From positions 1 to 64,000 of the forward strand of contig CAIWVW010000121.1 in NCBI GenBank assembly GCA_903916255.1: a stretch of 64,000 nt of DNA, given 5' to 3'. Source of the DNA: an uncultured Bacteroidota bacterium (GTDB taxonomy: Bacteria > Bacteroidota > Bacteroidia > JABEUT01). Below, piece by piece: positions 46,635 to 54,910 of the stretch. The translations under genes and the position numbers were made by a program. The notes beneath the pieces were generated by a model. It saw only the letters and a list, made by a program, of their open reading frames with translations. It did no database searches and had not been told where the DNA came from. Position 1 is the first letter of the stretch; each line of letters starts with the position of its first letter.

Positions 46635-48069
46635 TGGCTTCAGGAAGAGTTAATAAAGGAACTACTTCAGGAGCGGTGCTAAGAATTGGTGGCTGTGGAA
46701 TCAAACTATATTTCATGAATCTATTCCTTTTGTAATACGGCACGACCTTTGCCAAAATGGGAGGATAGAAACCACAGATAAGAAGGGCCTGTGTTGCGGG
46801 CATGGTGCGAATTTCATCGCTGGTCATAAGAGGTCGAACTACGGTTTTTTTCTTTTTATCTTCATACTGAAACCGCCCCAAGGTAAATTCAAGTTCTTTC
46901 GCAGTCTCTAAAGATTGCCCGGTGAAATACATTTTTGCAAAGCAGTTTGATTTTATGGATTCAGCATCGTATCTTCCGTAATGTTCCGTAATCTGAGCAA
47001 AATCTTGGACTATCAGCATAATGCCAGACCGATGTTTGCGAACATTGGCAACGGCCAGTGGCAGGGTTGGCAAGTTGAGTGAACTTGCTTCGTCAATGAG
47101 CAGAAATATATCCCTTTCATTTGCACCGGGAATTCTTCCCAATGCAAATGAAAAGAATTGCTCAAAGAAAAGTGAAGTTATTACGCTATAGTACCGTTGG
47201 TCAGCTACTGAATTTTGTATGTACAAAGCAACTGGCCTATTTCTAAAATTCTGCATTGAAATACTATCACTTGCCGTTACACGAGCCACTGATTCATCCG
47301 TGAAAATTTGAAGGGCGGCTTTGCACGTTGCAATTATTCCGCTCACTACTTTCTCATCATAAGAGACGAAGGATTTGTACTCTGCATACAAAATTTCATT
47401 CCCGGCGCGGGAAAAAAGCCTATCAATTTTTTCAGGTGAACTTCCCAATTGAGTAAGTAATTGCCGGAGGTTATACAAGTTTTGGAAGGAAGGGTCTTGT
47501 TTTTTCAGAACGGTTATGAGTATTGCAAGAAGCCCGACAGCTTGTGTGGTCCAAAACGGGTCTTTACTTTTTGCACCAAGAGAATTTGCCACCAAGAGCG
47601 AGGCCACCTTCTGAATATCCGAAGAGCTATTGGCACGGGCAAGCGGATTAAATGAAGATGAAGCGGCAGGGTTTGCAAAATTCAGTACCTTAATATCATA
47701 GCCTCGCTGTTTCAAGAACCCGGCGCTTTTTGTATAGAGTTCACCGGAAGGGTCATGGATAATGAAACTGGAATGCATGGTATAGAGGGACGGCAACAAC
47801 ACTATGCTCGACTTCCCCGCCCCCGTTCCGCCAATAATCAGCGCATTTTGATAGGAGTTGCGAACAGATAAATTCTTTCTTCCGGTAAGACAAAAGCCGT
47901 CATTTCTTTTTGATAACAGCGTTCTTACCGATGCAAAACGAGCTGTGTATTCCTCTTTTCTTTTAGGTATACCTGTAATAAGTTCTGCAATGTTTTCCCA
48001 CGCAAACGTAAAAATACCTTCAATTATTTCAGCACAAAGTTTTAAAACTTGTTCTATGAAATCTATCAT
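46627..48069 (-). CDS. VirD4/TraG-type coupling protein
   Basis: 480 aa ATPase that delivers the relaxosome to a type IV secretion channel. Walker A ALIIGGTGAGKSSIVLLPSL (residues 77-96), DPSGELYTKSAGFLKQRGYDIKVLNFANP typical of TraG/VirD4, and Walker B DIFLLIDEASSLNLP near residue 322, then LIVQDFAQITEHYG. The N-terminus lacks the usual pair of membrane helices; only a weakly hydrophobic IIEGIFTFAWENIAELITGI is present. The membrane anchor may be supplied by the neighbouring membrane proteins. No other T4SS gene is present in the window. Confidence 0.92.
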   Translation of the reverse strand: MIDFIEQVLKLCAEIIEGIFTFAWENIAELITGIPKRKEEYTARFASVRTLLSKRNDGFCLTGRKNLSVRNSYQNALIIGGTGAGKSSIVLLPSLYTMHSSFIIHDPSGELYTKSAGFLKQRGYDIKVLNFANPAASSSFNPLARANSSSDIQKVASLLVANSLGAKSKDPFWTTQAVGLLAILITVLKKQDPSFQNLYNLRQLLTQLGSSPEKIDRLFSRAGNEILYAEYKSFVSYDEKVVSGIIATCKAALQIFTDESVARVTASDSISMQNFRNRPVALYIQNSVADQRYYSVITSLFFEQFFSFALGRIPGANERDIFLLIDEASSLNLPTLPLAVANVRKHRSGIMLIVQDFAQITEHYGRYDAESIKSNCFAKMYFTGQSLETAKELEFTLGRFQYEDKKKKTVVRPLMTSDEIRTMPATQALLICGFYPPILAKVVPYYKRNRFMKYSLIPQPPILSTAPEVVPLLTLPEANA

Positions 48070-48073
48070 TGTT

Positions 48074-48784
48074 TTATTGCAAATTAGCTTCTACCGTTAC
48101 AATTGCTCCTTTTTGTTCTAGGAGATTTTGATAAAATTTAGATACGATGCTGTATTGCCAATCGCTTATTGTTCCGGCAGGTTGGTAAATAAGATAAACT
48201 TGAATACCGTTAAGCTGACTAAGCGGCACTTCTTTTTCAAAATACTTTTCAATGACACCTGGATTAGATTGGAGCAAGCTAAATTCATTCGGATAGTAAA
48301 ATGAAACGGCTATATCATTTTCCATAAGGTCGCTGTATATTATCAGTATTCTATTTTGAGCCGGACTTTGCGCCATACGGTTAAGTTCTCTTGCGATGGG
48401 CGCATAAATTGAAGAATGCCATCTGCCGATTTTTTCCTTTTTGGCATCGGTAATAATACTTTCTACATCAGTGTTAAATTGGCTAACCTCACTATTTCGT
48501 TTCAACTCATTAGAGAGCCATTGGTTGGCTGTACTAACACTGGCCTCTTTCACCTGGGTATAACCCACATTGGAAATATCTGCGAACTGAAATTGCGCCC
48601 CGTTCCAGGCATAATTGGAAAGGTTAAATAACGGAAGAATAGTGTCCGTCTGTGGTTGTGCCAATTGTGGCGAGGTAATATCCCGAAGAACTGATACTTC
48701 TGTTGTTGTTTGTTTTGGTGTAGCATAAGCAACAGCAAAAACAGCCCCACCAATTATTAAAATGGTTCCGATTATATATTTCAT
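48074..48784 (-). CDS. Membrane-anchored protein with VWA-like fold, mobilisation operon
   Basis: 236 aa. A single N-terminal helix (YIIGTILIIGGAVFAVAYA), then a periplasm-facing or cytosolic domain containing RILIIYSDLMENDIAVSFY, which resembles the beta-strand with D-x-M/S of von Willebrand A-like or Rossmannoid domains, and IQVYLIYQPAGTISDWQYSIVSKFYQNLLEQKGAIVTVEANL. No firm family. It shares the four bases ATGA with the next upstream gene and lies 4 nt before the coupling protein gene. Confidence 0.72.
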   Translation of the reverse strand: MKYIIGTILIIGGAVFAVAYATPKQTTTEVSVLRDITSPQLAQPQTDTILPLFNLSNYAWNGAQFQFADISNVGYTQVKEASVSTANQWLSNELKRNSEVSQFNTDVESIITDAKKEKIGRWHSSIYAPIARELNRMAQSPAQNRILIIYSDLMENDIAVSFYYPNEFSLLQSNPGVIEKYFEKEVPLSQLNGIQVYLIYQPAGTISDWQYSIVSKFYQNLLEQKGAIVTVEANLQ

Positions 48785-49863
48785 CGTATTTTGGAATTAG
48801 AACTAATTGCTTTGACCGTATCGTGGCTTATGTCCGCTTCCGGCAAATCGTCATAGAAACAGTCCGGGGTTTGGTTGTCCGTCCTAAATGAGAGGTTGGT
48901 ACTTTTAAATGTTTCCAATCCTTCCCGATACAGTTTTTTGCTTCGTTCAACAAGATACCTTGCATAATAAGCGGCCCGGATATGTTCTTTGGTACTTTGA
49001 AGAATATTATCTTTCAGTAATTCCAAATCCTTTTTTCGCCCTGAAATCTCATCGCTACGCTTGCTAATTGCCTTAGCAAGCTTTGTCATGGCAAAGTGTT
49101 CTTTGAGTTCATCTAACGTAGGGAAAATATAGTAGGAGAGCAAAGAAGCAACGACAAAGAAAAATACATTTATTACAACAAAATAAACTGGAGAAATAAC
49201 CACATTGAGTTGCTGTAAAAAAACAGAGCGCAGAATTGCCATTGCAGAAAAGAGAGTTGTGGCAAGTACGAGAGAACCTGAAATAATCAGTATCTTTTTT
49301 GTATGGCTTTCAGCCTCTTTGTAGAGAAGCGGCGTGAGGTGAGTTAAGATAAATTCCGCCACAGAAACAGAGATGGAAAGGATTAGCGAAAAGAGCATAT
49401 TTCCCCCGGTTACCTGAAACACTTGGGTATTAAAAATCACTTCTCCCATCCCAATGAGAGCCGTTACTATTACAGCCGTTCTTATTCGTGCAATAATATT
49501 GCTAGGAACATAGTTTCCGAGCGCATATTCATCATTATGATTTTGCCCTTCCAGTTTCTCAATTTCCGCTTCCAGTTCTTTTTTCTTACCCTTTGCCCAT
49601 TCAGCGTCCATGCGAAGTTCCGGCAAGTGGGTTATCGGTTGCAGGTATTGATGAATGTACGCAGCCAGTTCTTCATAGCCACTTTTTATATCCCCGATAT
49701 ATGGCTCAAGATTGTCGCCTTTTGGCAGTGGTCGGTTGGATTTCGCAAAATTAATTGCGTTTTTACGTGCCAGTTCTTTGAGGGCAGCATCTTTTTTACT
49801 GATGTTGTTTTCCAGTGCAGGGTCGCTATACCCAGCAGCTAAAATATTGCTGATGTGTTGCAT
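48781..49863 (-). CDS. Polytopic membrane protein with coiled coils, mobilisation operon
   Basis: 360 aa. An N-terminal soluble region with helix-forming sequence (KGKKKELEAEIEKLEGQ), then four hydrophobic segments: IRTAVIVTALIGMGEVIF, MLFSLILSISVSVAEFIL, ILIISGSLVLATTLFSAMAIL and VYFVVINVFFFVVASLLSYY. A long coiled-coil tail follows (SKRSDEISGRKKDLELLKDNILQSTKEHIRAAYYARYLVERS). It is the first gene of the operon; it may anchor the coupling protein, which lacks its own helices. I recognise no named domain. Confidence 0.75.
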   Translation of the reverse strand: MQHISNILAAGYSDPALENNISKKDAALKELARKNAINFAKSNRPLPKGDNLEPYIGDIKSGYEELAAYIHQYLQPITHLPELRMDAEWAKGKKKELEAEIEKLEGQNHNDEYALGNYVPSNIIARIRTAVIVTALIGMGEVIFNTQVFQVTGGNMLFSLILSISVSVAEFILTHLTPLLYKEAESHTKKILIISGSLVLATTLFSAMAILRSVFLQQLNVVISPVYFVVINVFFFVVASLLSYYIFPTLDELKEHFAMTKLAKAISKRSDEISGRKKDLELLKDNILQSTKEHIRAAYYARYLVERSKKLYREGLETFKSTNLSFRTDNQTPDCFYDDLPEADISHDTVKAISSNSKIR

Positions 49864-49927
49864 GATATTTTTTAAGATTAAAACTGATAATGGAACAGGC
49901 GGAAGAATTGTCCTAATAAATCACTAA

Positions 49928-49957
49928 GCAAAGAGCCGCATTGCTGTGGCTCTTTGC
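49928..49957. terminator. Hairpin between the 49973 gene and the mobilisation operon
   Basis: GCAAAGAGCC / GGCTCTTTGC, a perfect 10-bp stem with 10-nt loop. It lies downstream of the minus-strand 49973-50170 gene and upstream of 49863. No T-run follows on the minus strand, so attenuation or mRNA processing is also possible. Confidence 0.6.
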
Positions 49958-49972
49958 TCAACGGATAATTCG

Positions 49973-50170
49973 CTAATCCTTTTCCCCATCAGGGGGTAAA
50001 GGTTCTTCATCTCTCTCAAAAACAAAGAAGGTAGTTTCCGGCTGATGGAACAGCCGGATGTATTGATTTCCATTTTCAGTTATTTTTAGAAATCCGACCC
50101 GATACCAACTGACCTTCTTTTCTCCGTTTACTTCATATACCCTTTGCGTACATATATTAAATATTTTCAT
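49973..50170 (-). CDS. Small hypothetical protein, element gene
   Basis: 65 aa from ATG 50170; the ORF track adds 25 upstream residues without a credible start. MKIFNICTQRVYEVNGEKKVSWYRVGFLKITENGNQYIRLFHQPETTFFVFERDEE has the look of a small beta-barrel (repeated strand pattern). Short relatives of this kind are common in mobile elements. It lies divergent from the 50466 gene, with palindrome copy 1 between them. Confidence 0.65.
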   Translation of the reverse strand: MKIFNICTQRVYEVNGEKKVSWYRVGFLKITENGNQYIRLFHQPETTFFVFERDEEPLPPDGEKD

Positions 50171-50361
50171 ATTGTTTTCTTTCTTACTGCTTACTAATAA
50201 TGGCTGTGTGCGCACACAGCTTTGATGAAGATGAACTTTTGCCACCGATTTGATTTACATGCTGTACCTCTAATGATAGATAGGTTACAGGCATAATTTT
50301 GCATCAATCATTGTGGGTTCTTCTTCATGCTCAAATAGGATAATTGAAAGAAGAAATTGCC

Positions 50362-50405
50362 GTAAGAATGAATAATTGCCGGGTACGGCAATTATTCATT
50401 CTTAC
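50362..50405. promoter_or_regulatory. Element palindrome, copy 1 (full two-sided form)
   Basis: Arms GTAAGAATGAATAATTGCCG and its exact reverse complement around GGTA: 20-bp perfect arms. This copy lies between divergent genes and carries the flank TTCA(T/C)TCTTA on both sides, facing each gene. The single-direction copies have the flank on one side only. Confidence 0.85.
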
Positions 50406-50465
50406 CAGGGTAGAGAAAGTGAGTAAGAATGTTGGAGATTCACAAAATAAAGCGAATCTGCTACT

Positions 50466-50738
50466 ATGAACTCACAACACAGAAGGTTAAAAAGCGATAA
50501 CAATAATTTTGTACCCGAAGAGGGGCAACGAGACCTTTTGTGTTGTAACAAGGAGTCGCTACGTTGCCCCTCTTTGGGCGTTGAAGAGGTTGAATTAACC
50601 GATGAAACAATACAAGCCATGAAAGAGTTAGGGGAAATATTAAGGGGAATTCATAATCGTCTTATTTCAGAGGGATACACAATACGTAAGGGTGTAATCA
50701 CAAAGCCAAATGCAAACACACAAAAACCAACTGAATAA
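50466..50738 (+). CDS. Small element protein with conserved ETIQAMKELGEILRGIHNRL core
   Basis: 90 aa. The C-terminal part VEEVELTDETIQAMKELGEILRGIHNRLISEGYTIRKG is nearly the same as in the 52896-53105 protein, although DNA identity is much lower, so the peptide is under selection. The helical core is amphipathic. The N-terminal 40 residues (PEEGQRDLLCCNKESLRCPSLGV) are encoded by a hairpin element that is absent from the paralogue. It overlaps the recombinase start by 29 nt. Function unknown. Confidence 0.75.
   Translation: MNSQHRRLKSDNNNFVPEEGQRDLLCCNKESLRCPSLGVEEVELTDETIQAMKELGEILRGIHNRLISEGYTIRKGVITKPNANTQKPTE
50514..50578. repeat. REP-like hairpin inserted in the 50466 gene
   Basis: AAGAGGGGCAACG (50518-50530) and CGTTGCCCCTCTT (50562-50574) are exact inverted arms. 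They extend by CCC/GGG with one G.T pair to 17 bp. The 31-nt loop holds CCTT...AAGG. It is in frame and missing from the paralogue. Confidence 0.85.
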
Positions 50739-52494
50739 TGTGTCGGAGAAAGAAATCTTAAAGGAAATTTCCAGTGGAAGATATAAAGATTTTTACCTTA
50801 TTTATAATCGCAAAAGCACCGATGAACCGGAAAACCAAAAAAATTCTATCAAATATCAGAAGTCCGAAAATGTTCGTTTTGCATACAAAGAACATTTGCC
50901 AATCGCTTCTGTTAGCTTGCCGGGCTTTTGTATTGACGGAATAATTTCGGAAAAGCATTCCGGATTCAAAGAAGATACAGCTTTATTATTCGGAAAAGAA
51001 GGGACTGTACAATACCGAATTGACCGACCAAAATTTTACCAACTCGTCCAATTTTTAAGCGAGGGATATTTTAAAGGTGTCATATTTCTTTGTTGGGATA
51101 GAGCGAGCCGCAATCGTGGTGATGATACGGTAATACGTAAATTGATGAAGCAACGCATTGATTTCCGTTTCACCCTGGCAAGTTATGATAAAACCAGTTC
51201 AGGCGCACTCCACATGGACATTGATGGAATGTTTGCCGAGCATCATTCCAGGGTAACAAGCGAAAAGGTTTCTTTGAATATTAAATATAAGCGTGACCAG
51301 GGGTTTTGCACCCACAAAGCCCCGGTTGGCTATCAGAATCTTGGGAATATGGAACATAAGCCATTTGACCCAGTAAGAGCCCCGGTAGTAAAAAAAATGT
51401 TTGAACTTTATGCTACTGGCAACTGGAGCCTTGCTGATATTGTCCGTTATGCAATAGAACAAGGATTTACTATGACACCAACACGCAGACAAAAAACGAA
51501 AGAAGAACGTCAGATGGAGGAGGAAGATGATATTACAATTGAACCCGAAGCCGTATGTCGTATTCCAACTTTCAATAATATTCACAAAATCTTAGTTAAT
51601 CGATTTTATACCGGAGAAGTAATTAATAGTAACGGCGAATTTATTCCAAGCAAAAGCCACGAGGCCCTTGTTTCAAAGAAGTTGTTTGAACAAGTGCAAG
51701 GTTTGCTAAACAAGAAAAACAAAAGTGTACATTATATCGAAAGATTAGATTATCCCATGCGTGGCTTAGTGCATTGCAAAGTTTGCGGTCGAGTTTACAC
51801 GCCTTATGAAAAAAAAGGAATTACATATTTCGGTAGCCGTTGTGCAAGAGATTGCCCCAACAAGAAAAAGAATATTAATATAAGATATCTTTCGGAGCAA
51901 ATCGATGGCATTTTAAACGCCCTCTATTTTACAGAAAAAGAACTTGCCCGACTTGCTGCTACTGAAAGTACGGATATAGCACTCTTTGAAATCAAAAGGC
52001 ATTCACAGCTTGAATTAAATGAGAACAAAAAGAAAAAGATACGGGAAGACCTTGCATATATTAATAGCAATAGGCTAACCTTGTTAAAAACAGGCGCATA
52101 TTCCCCCGAAACGATAGTAGCCGAAGAAAAAGACCTCAATGACAAATTGGCCGTCCTGCAAGATGAAGAAAGCACATCTGATGCATCAATGAGGGAAACA
52201 ATGAAAGAAATCATAAAACTTTCCGAACTCTTAGAAACCGTTTATTCATACTATGAAAACGCGAATCCCTATGAAAAGGAGATAATCATTAAAAAAATCT
52301 TTTCCGAACTCAAACTTGACGAAACCGGGTTGAAATATAAGGTTAAAAAAGAATTTGAACCCTTTGAAAAGCGTTTCATTGCCCCTTGGGTTCTCAAGGG
52401 TTGGCTTTCCGAAACAATACAATACGCCAACCTATTTAAATTAGTAATAAAAGACCTTGAAATATATATTCAAGATAAGGAATTGCATATATGA
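50710..52494 (+). CDS. Large serine recombinase
   Basis: 594 aa site-specific integrase of the resolvase/invertase superfamily. The catalytic Ser is in YNRKSTDEP (S36). The catalytic domain continues with ISEKHSGFKEDTALL-type sequence and FLCWDRASRNRGDDTVIRKLMKQ (conserved arginines). LASYDKTSSGALHMDIDGMFAEHHSRVTSEKVSLNIKYK is the long helix E. The recombinase domain contains APVGYQNLG and NIHKILVNRFYTGEV, and the zinc ribbon C-V-C...C-x-x-C (CKVCGRVYTPY...CARDCPNKK). A coiled coil and C-terminal PWVLKGWLSETIQYANLFKLVIKDLEIYI follow. The start may be ATG 50710 or GTG 50740. It drives integration of this element. Confidence 0.95.
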   Translation: MQTHKNQLNNVSEKEILKEISSGRYKDFYLIYNRKSTDEPENQKNSIKYQKSENVRFAYKEHLPIASVSLPGFCIDGIISEKHSGFKEDTALLFGKEGTVQYRIDRPKFYQLVQFLSEGYFKGVIFLCWDRASRNRGDDTVIRKLMKQRIDFRFTLASYDKTSSGALHMDIDGMFAEHHSRVTSEKVSLNIKYKRDQGFCTHKAPVGYQNLGNMEHKPFDPVRAPVVKKMFELYATGNWSLADIVRYAIEQGFTMTPTRRQKTKEERQMEEEDDITIEPEAVCRIPTFNNIHKILVNRFYTGEVINSNGEFIPSKSHEALVSKKLFEQVQGLLNKKNKSVHYIERLDYPMRGLVHCKVCGRVYTPYEKKGITYFGSRCARDCPNKKKNINIRYLSEQIDGILNALYFTEKELARLAATESTDIALFEIKRHSQLELNENKKKKIREDLAYINSNRLTLLKTGAYSPETIVAEEKDLNDKLAVLQDEESTSDASMRETMKEIIKLSELLETVYSYYENANPYEKEIIIKKIFSELKLDETGLKYKVKKEFEPFEKRFIAPWVLKGWLSETIQYANLFKLVIKDLEIYIQDKELHI

Positions 52495-52537
52495 GTTCCT
52501 TATCTTTTCATTTTAACAGAGCGCCTCCCTGATAGCG

Positions 52538-52569
52538 AGTTGCCGAAATCGGCAATTATTCACTCTTAC
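52538..52569 (+). promoter_or_regulatory. Element palindrome, copy 2
   Basis: TTGCCG-AAAT-CGGCAA followed by TTATTCACTCTTA; 60 nt upstream of the XRE start at 52629 and 43 nt after the recombinase stop. Confidence 0.82.
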
Positions 52570-52628
52570 ATTAAAAGTCTAATTTATTTAATCTCTATTT
52601 ATTATTAGTTAATAACAATATTTAGTAT

Positions 52629-52895
52629 ATGAAAACACCAATACCAAATACATTAAAAGAACGTCGAAAACAAGCTGGCTTACGCCAGATGGATGTGGCT
52701 AATACCTTAGGATTCCATAGCATAGATAGAATATGCAGATGGGAGAAAGGTAGAGCATATCCTCATGTGCGTAATCTCTTTAAGCTCTCTAAACTCTATG
52801 GAGTTAAACCACATGAGTTGTATGCAGAACTCTTGGAGAATCTTCAGGTAGATGAAAGTCAGTTGCCGGAGGAGAAAAGGATTAAGTTTACTTAA
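52629..52895 (+). CDS. XRE-family regulator of the mobile element
   Basis: 88 aa. TLKERRKQAGLRQMDVANTLGFHSIDRICRWEKGRAYPHVRNLFKLSKLYGVKPHELYAELLENLQ is a Cro/C1 helix-turn-helix with the xRWExGxAxP motif. It resembles the 56041 protein in the RW(E)xG and elyaELLE/elfHDFLE regions. It is convergent with the 52896 gene (abutting stops). It and the 56041 protein are the candidate binders of the repeated palindrome. Confidence 0.9.
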   Translation: MKTPIPNTLKERRKQAGLRQMDVANTLGFHSIDRICRWEKGRAYPHVRNLFKLSKLYGVKPHELYAELLENLQVDESQLPEEKRIKFT

Positions 52896-53105
52896 TTATT
52901 TTTTTCTCCTTTGATATGGTTTATATGGTTCTAAAGGAACATTTAATGTCCCATCAGGTTTATAAATTTTACCATCTTTGATTGTATAGCCTTCAGAGAT
53001 TAGTCTGTTGTGAATTCCTCGCAAGATTTCACCAAGCTCTTTCATGGCCTGGATTGTTTCCTCTGAAAGTTCCACTTCAGGAGTTTCATTGTTTTGGTTT
53101 TGCAT
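52896..53105 (-). CDS. Small element protein, paralogue of 50466
   Basis: 69 aa. VELSEETIQAMKELGEILRGIHNRLISEGYTIKDGKIYKPDG aligns with residues 44-80 of the 50466 protein with almost no change, on the opposite strand. The N-terminus is short (MQNQNNETPE) and lacks the hairpin-encoded insert, so this copy shows the ancestral form. The C-terminus is Pro/Lys-rich. Unknown function. Confidence 0.75.
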   Translation of the reverse strand: MQNQNNETPEVELSEETIQAMKELGEILRGIHNRLISEGYTIKDGKIYKPDGTLNVPLEPYKPYQRRKK

Positions 53106-53235
53106 AAATGTTTGTGGTTAATAATAAAAAATACCGCAGGAGCGGTAGAGTTGTATTATCCACTTGGAAAATAAAAGCACCATTTTTACATTGGTGTTTT
53201 TGTTTTACCTGTCTTCGTACTTTCAGGAAGGGGTT

Positions 53236-54657
53236 TTAGTATTTTGTACCAACGTAGAATCCATGCCTACCACCACACCTGTACCCATTTTTATCTTTAT
53301 GAACTCCAAGACTTCCATTATTTTTGGTCTTTGTGAATTTTCTGCCACAATAGGAACATTGATAAGTATATTTTGGACCAAAATGCTTCTTGCTATATGA
53401 ACTACCTATTCTTACTCTAGATATAGGTGAGCGTGTAGGTCTATTGGGATCAAAAAGATACGGATTTTCGGGTCTTTCACCTGCTTTAGATAATTCGATT
53501 GGGTATCGTGGGCTAAACTTTTCTTCGGTATTTTCAATAGATTGGAAATTCTCAGGAACAAAGCACCTGATGCCTGGCATACTTCTTCCTCCAACAGCAT
53601 TATAAACATATAAATATTCGCGCTCTGCTCCATCTTTCCGCTTAAGATATTTAAGGGAGTATGGTTCTATTATTCTCTCTTGATGATTGTATATTATCTT
53701 AAGAAGTGTTTGCTCACGACCTGCTTTCATTATTTTAACCCTTATGTCCGCATCAAAGTATGCAAATTGATAATAACTATTGTCTGGGTAGATTGAAAAA
53801 AGACCTTCTAAATCAGCTAAGAAAAAGGTAATTGCTTCTTCAACTCCAAAAATAGTCTGCTTTGCACAAATGATTGTCTTTACCCAAAATTCTTTAAAGA
53901 AATCAAAAGGTGTTTTGTGCAAAATCTCTTTAAGAACATGAGGGTTTCTTCCAAAGATGGTTTTTTGAACAAAAGTTTCCACAACTTCTTCCTTATTTAA
54001 ATTACCACCCAATAATTTTATTGAATATACATAATCAAATAGGTCGGGAGCATGTTGCCTTTGCAAGAGACATTTTAGTTTCGTTGCAATGATCTCTTCA
54101 AGTTTCATACATTGAATTTCGCAGGATACCTCAGAAGCATCAGAATATGGATGTATTAATTTTACCTTTTGAAGCGAAAGCAGTATCCTATCAAATCTTG
54201 TAATGTCCATTGAAATTTTTATCTTCAGATGATCTGGTTTTCCATAGAAGTCTTTGAAGTAAATTTTTGCTTCATAAACCTTTAGATCAGGTATTGGAGC
54301 TTCACTAGCAAGGAATTTTTCTTCTACTTTGTTATCCTCCTTAACAAAAGCTACCCCGGCCTTTTCTTGGATAAAATCACAAACTTTATTAATTTCTTCC
54401 AGTAAAATAGATTGCTCAATATCTCCAGGAATCCCAAAATCTAAATCGGATGAAAACCGAGTATTTTCAAAATACCCCTTTCTTAAAGCGTTACCGCCCT
54501 TTAAAAAAATGGAGTCCTTTAATTCACTAACAGTAAAGATTCCAGAAATAAACCAACCGAAAACGTAATCTCTTTCCACGTTGGCTATATGGATTTCAAA
54601 TTCCTTTGATTTGGCTTCTATTTCTTCACGAGTAATCACAAAGGCAATTATACTCAT
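53236..54657 (-). CDS. AbiEii-like nucleotidyltransferase fused to a WYL-like domain and zinc finger
   Basis: 473 aa. Residues 50-75 hold the AbiEii/AbiGii nucleotidyltransferase signature: IFLKGGNALRKGYF and RFSSDLDFG (D71 and D73 as metal ligands), with D151 in SMDITRFD as candidate third acid. KLEEIIATKLKCLLQRQHAPDLFDYV matches the helical motif of the family. Residues about 305-390 look like a WYL domain: TLLKIIYNHQERIIEPYSLK, EREYLYVYNA at the WYL position, and IRCFVPENFQSIENTEEKF like the usual FRLDRI block. The C-terminus is a CSYCGRKF...H...C zinc finger. No AbiEi antitoxin is adjacent. Likely a toxin or anti-phage protein; self-control by the WYL part is inferred. Confidence 0.8.
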   Translation of the reverse strand: MSIIAFVITREEIEAKSKEFEIHIANVERDYVFGWFISGIFTVSELKDSIFLKGGNALRKGYFENTRFSSDLDFGIPGDIEQSILLEEINKVCDFIQEKAGVAFVKEDNKVEEKFLASEAPIPDLKVYEAKIYFKDFYGKPDHLKIKISMDITRFDRILLSLQKVKLIHPYSDASEVSCEIQCMKLEEIIATKLKCLLQRQHAPDLFDYVYSIKLLGGNLNKEEVVETFVQKTIFGRNPHVLKEILHKTPFDFFKEFWVKTIICAKQTIFGVEEAITFFLADLEGLFSIYPDNSYYQFAYFDADIRVKIMKAGREQTLLKIIYNHQERIIEPYSLKYLKRKDGAEREYLYVYNAVGGRSMPGIRCFVPENFQSIENTEEKFSPRYPIELSKAGERPENPYLFDPNRPTRSPISRVRIGSSYSKKHFGPKYTYQCSYCGRKFTKTKNNGSLGVHKDKNGYRCGGRHGFYVGTKY

Positions 54658-54740
54658 TTATCGTGAGTTCGGAAATCTTTATTTGGGTCTTTACATTCTA
54701 TAAATAATATTGTCCCAGAAGCCTTATGGAATATAGGAAA

Positions 54741-54756
54741 TTGTTATTTATAACAA
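54741..54756. promoter_or_regulatory. Palindrome at the AbiEii upstream boundary
   Basis: TTGTTATTTATAACAA: 7-bp arms around TT, 84 nt upstream of the AbiEii-type start and 4 nt before the recombinase stub. Either an operator or a junction feature. Confidence 0.4.
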
Positions 54757-54760
54757 TCGA

Positions 54761-54847
54761 TGGGTACTCAAGGGTTGGCTTTCCGAACTCCTTACATATT
54801 CATCTTATATAAAGAATGGTATTAAAGAACTGGAAATTTATCAATAA
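54761..54847 (+). pseudogene. C-terminal stub of a second serine recombinase
   Basis: In frame, 28 codons plus stop: WVLKGWLSELLTYSSYIKNGIKELEIYQ. This matches the end of the 50710 recombinase (WVLKGWLSETIQYANLFKLVIKDLEIYI). No start or upstream homology is left; the breakpoint lies about 54757. It marks an older recombinase copy whose 5' part was replaced, probably by the AbiEii cassette. Confidence 0.8.
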
Positions 54848-54850
54848 TGA

Positions 54851-54874
54851 AAAATTGCCGGGTTCAGCAATTTT
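54851..54874 (+). promoter_or_regulatory. Element palindrome, copy 3 (degenerate)
   Basis: AAAATTGCCG-GGTT-CAGCAATTTT, with one mismatch in the stem and a poorly matching flank. 37 nt upstream of the MazF-like start and 4 nt after the stub stop. Confidence 0.7.
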
Positions 54875-54910
54875 CAAAAATCAAAGAAAAGAGTATGATA
54901 TAATTTTATT

